Below are positions 62,832 through 64,000 of a stretch of DNA of 64,000 bases, one piece after another. The translations under genes and the position numbers were made by a program. The stretch covers positions 806,001 to 870,000 of the forward strand of contig CAVZVI010000011.1 in assembly GCA_963778675.1 (NCBI GenBank), written 5' to 3'. Position 1 is the stretch's first letter; each line of letters starts with the position of its first letter. The notes under the pieces are model-generated. The model was not told the DNA's origin and ran no database searches. It worked only from the letters and a program-made list of their open reading frames with translations. The DNA is from CAWCDJ01 sp963778675. Its GTDB lineage: Bacteria; Acidobacteriota; Terriglobia; Bryobacterales; Bryobacteraceae.

Positions 62832-64000
62832 GTGTCGCTGCAGCAGATCGAAAGGGTCGAGCGTCGCACAGACCGCCCAGTGGTGCGTGCGTTGTCAGGC
62901 GAAGCGGTATCCGCGCTCGAAGCGGAGCTACGGACAGCAATCCGTGGCGAGGTCCGGTTCGATGAAGGCAGCCGGGCTCTCTACGCGACCGACGGATCGA
63001 ATTACCGCCAGGTCCCTATCGGGGTCACGTGCCCGCGAAGCTCCGAAGATGTAGAGAAGATTGTGGCGGCCTGCCGCCGCCATGGCGCTCCTCTCCTCTC
63101 CCGCGGCGGTGGTACCAGCCTGGCGGGCCAGTGCTGCAATGTCGCGGTGGTGATGGACTTTTCGAAGTACATGCATAAAGTCCTCGAGGTGGATGCGGGG
63201 CGCAGAATCGGCCGCGTACAGCCTGGCACCGTGCTCGACTCCCTGCGCGATGCGGCCGAGAAGTTCCACCTGACGTTCGGCCCCGATCCGGCCACGCACA
63301 ACCACTGCACGCTGGGCGGAATGGTCGGGAACAACTCTTGCGGAATCCACGCCCAGATGGCAGGCCGCACCGCCGATAACATCCACGAACTGGAGATCCT
63401 CACCTATGACGGCTGCCGTATGCGGGTGGGAAAGACCAGCCCGGAGGAATTGGAAGGGATCATCCGGGAAGGCGGACGGCGCGGTGAGATATACGCCTCA
63501 CTGAAGGCGTTGCGCGACCGCTACGCCGGCCGTATCCGCGAGCGCTTTCCGCGGATTCCGCGGCGTGTATCCGGCTACAATCTGGATGAACTGCTGCCGG
63601 AAAATGGATTCCACGTCGCGCGGGCGCTGGTAGGCACGGAAGGAACCTGCGTCACGATCCTTGAGGTGGTCGCCAACCTCGTATATAGTCCTCCCGTACG
63701 CACGCTGCTGGTGCTTGGGTATCCCGATATCTATTCGGCGGGCGATCACATACCGGAAATCCTGGAATCGAAGCCGATCGGCTGCGAGGGAATCGACGAG
63801 CGCCTGATCGAGTACTACAAGAAGAAGGGCGAGGAACTCAAGGAGACGGCGAAGTTGCCGGAGGGCGGTGGCTGGCTTCTGGTGCAGTTCGGAGCGGATA
63901 CCCGCGCCGACGCCGACGGCCAGGCGCGAGCCTTGATGGAGCACCTGCGGCGGAAGAACGACGCGCCCAGCATGAAGCTGTATGATAACCCCGCCGAGGA
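62832..64000 (+). CDS. FAD-linked oxidase (GlcD/D-lactate dehydrogenase type), 5' part
   Basis: An open frame of 389 codons from a GTG at 62832 (GGAGG four bases upstream) to the window end. It encodes an FAD-binding PCMH domain: LYATDGSNYRQVPIGVTCPR, CRRHGAPLLSRGGGTSLAGQ (FAD diphosphate loop), HNHCTLGGMVGNNSCGIHA, and then the start of the FAD-oxidase C-terminal domain (LVGTEGTCVTILEVVANLVY). Members oxidise 2-hydroxy acids such as glycolate or D-lactate and pass electrons to quinone or iron-sulfur centres. Longer versions carry a C-terminal iron-sulfur domain; whether this one does lies outside the window. Confidence 0.88.
   Translation, partial: MSLQQIERVERRTDRPVVRALSGEAVSALEAELRTAIRGEVRFDEGSRALYATDGSNYRQVPIGVTCPRSSEDVEKIVAACRRHGAPLLSRGGGTSLAGQCCNVAVVMDFSKYMHKVLEVDAGRRIGRVQPGTVLDSLRDAAEKFHLTFGPDPATHNHCTLGGMVGNNSCGIHAQMAGRTADNIHELEILTYDGCRMRVGKTSPEELEGIIREGGRRGEIYASLKALRDRYAGRIRERFPRIPRRVSGYNLDELLPENGFHVARALVGTEGTCVTILEVVANLVYSPPVRTLLVLGYPDIYSAGDHIPEILESKPIGCEGIDERLIEYYKKKGEELKETAKLPEGGGWLLVQFGADTRADADGQARALMEHLRRKNDAPSMKLYDNPAE

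Overview
The window is a 64 kb, GC-rich, gene-dense piece of a bacterial chromosome. I read it as Acidobacteriota, probably close to Bryobacterales/Solibacter. The reasons are protein families I associate with that phylum: three VWFA-related proteins of the acidobacterial type, a MacB/FtsX orphan permease of the ADOP kind, an Oar-like TonB receptor with an N-terminal carboxypeptidase-regulatory domain, a copper monooxygenase carrying a haem-c site, and many secreted proteins of unknown function. This is inference from family content; I ran no search. I saw no rRNA, tRNA, CRISPR array, transposase or phage gene.

Layout. 1-13.4 kb is rich in signalling: a truncated membrane protein, a secreted Asp-box propeller, a TPR protein, a VWFA protein divergent from an NtrC-type regulator, an ECF sigma factor, a histidine-kinase-like protein with eroded ATP-binding motifs, a GAF-PAS-PAS hybrid kinase, a small beta-barrel protein and a PAS-REC protein. 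13.5-18.0 kb (minus strand) is an apparent operon: ECF sigma, zinc-finger anti-sigma, a protein of unknown family, and a membrane-anchored TPR-CHAT putative protease. 18.0-26.1 kb (minus) is housekeeping: uppS-cdsA, larC-metG-tatD (start/stop overlaps), a polyprenyl diphosphate synthase, plus a PilZ protein and a formamidopyrimidine-DNA glycosylase. 26.2-37.8 kb holds two overlapping hypothetical genes, the copper monooxygenase/permease pair, a tannase-family esterase and a TonB receptor/VWFA pair. 37.9-43.1 kb is a two-component system and an M16 peptidase. 43.1-48.6 kb (minus) has an ArsN1-like acetyltransferase, a cation/proton antiporter, an HtrA-like protein without catalytic residues and a frameshifted S9 peptidase. 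48.6-50.8 kb (plus) is a tightly overlapping sigma / membrane protein / DUF4252-like cassette. 50.8-56.3 kb holds a kinase-aminotransferase fusion, a VWFA protein and a tandem class II aldolase with a dead second half. 56.5-62.7 kb is a respiratory operon coding for a caa3-type oxidase followed by a Rieske protein and a b6-type cytochrome b with its own haem c. The window ends inside an FAD-linked oxidase.

Together these suggest an aerobic organism with dense envelope sensing: three ECF sigma factors, two of them beside anti-sigma-like genes, and several phosphorelay proteins. The most interesting parts are the ECF/anti-sigma/unknown/CHAT operon, the degenerate partner domains (pseudo-aldolase, pseudo-HtrA, pseudo-kinase), and a quinol-to-oxygen electron chain in one operon.
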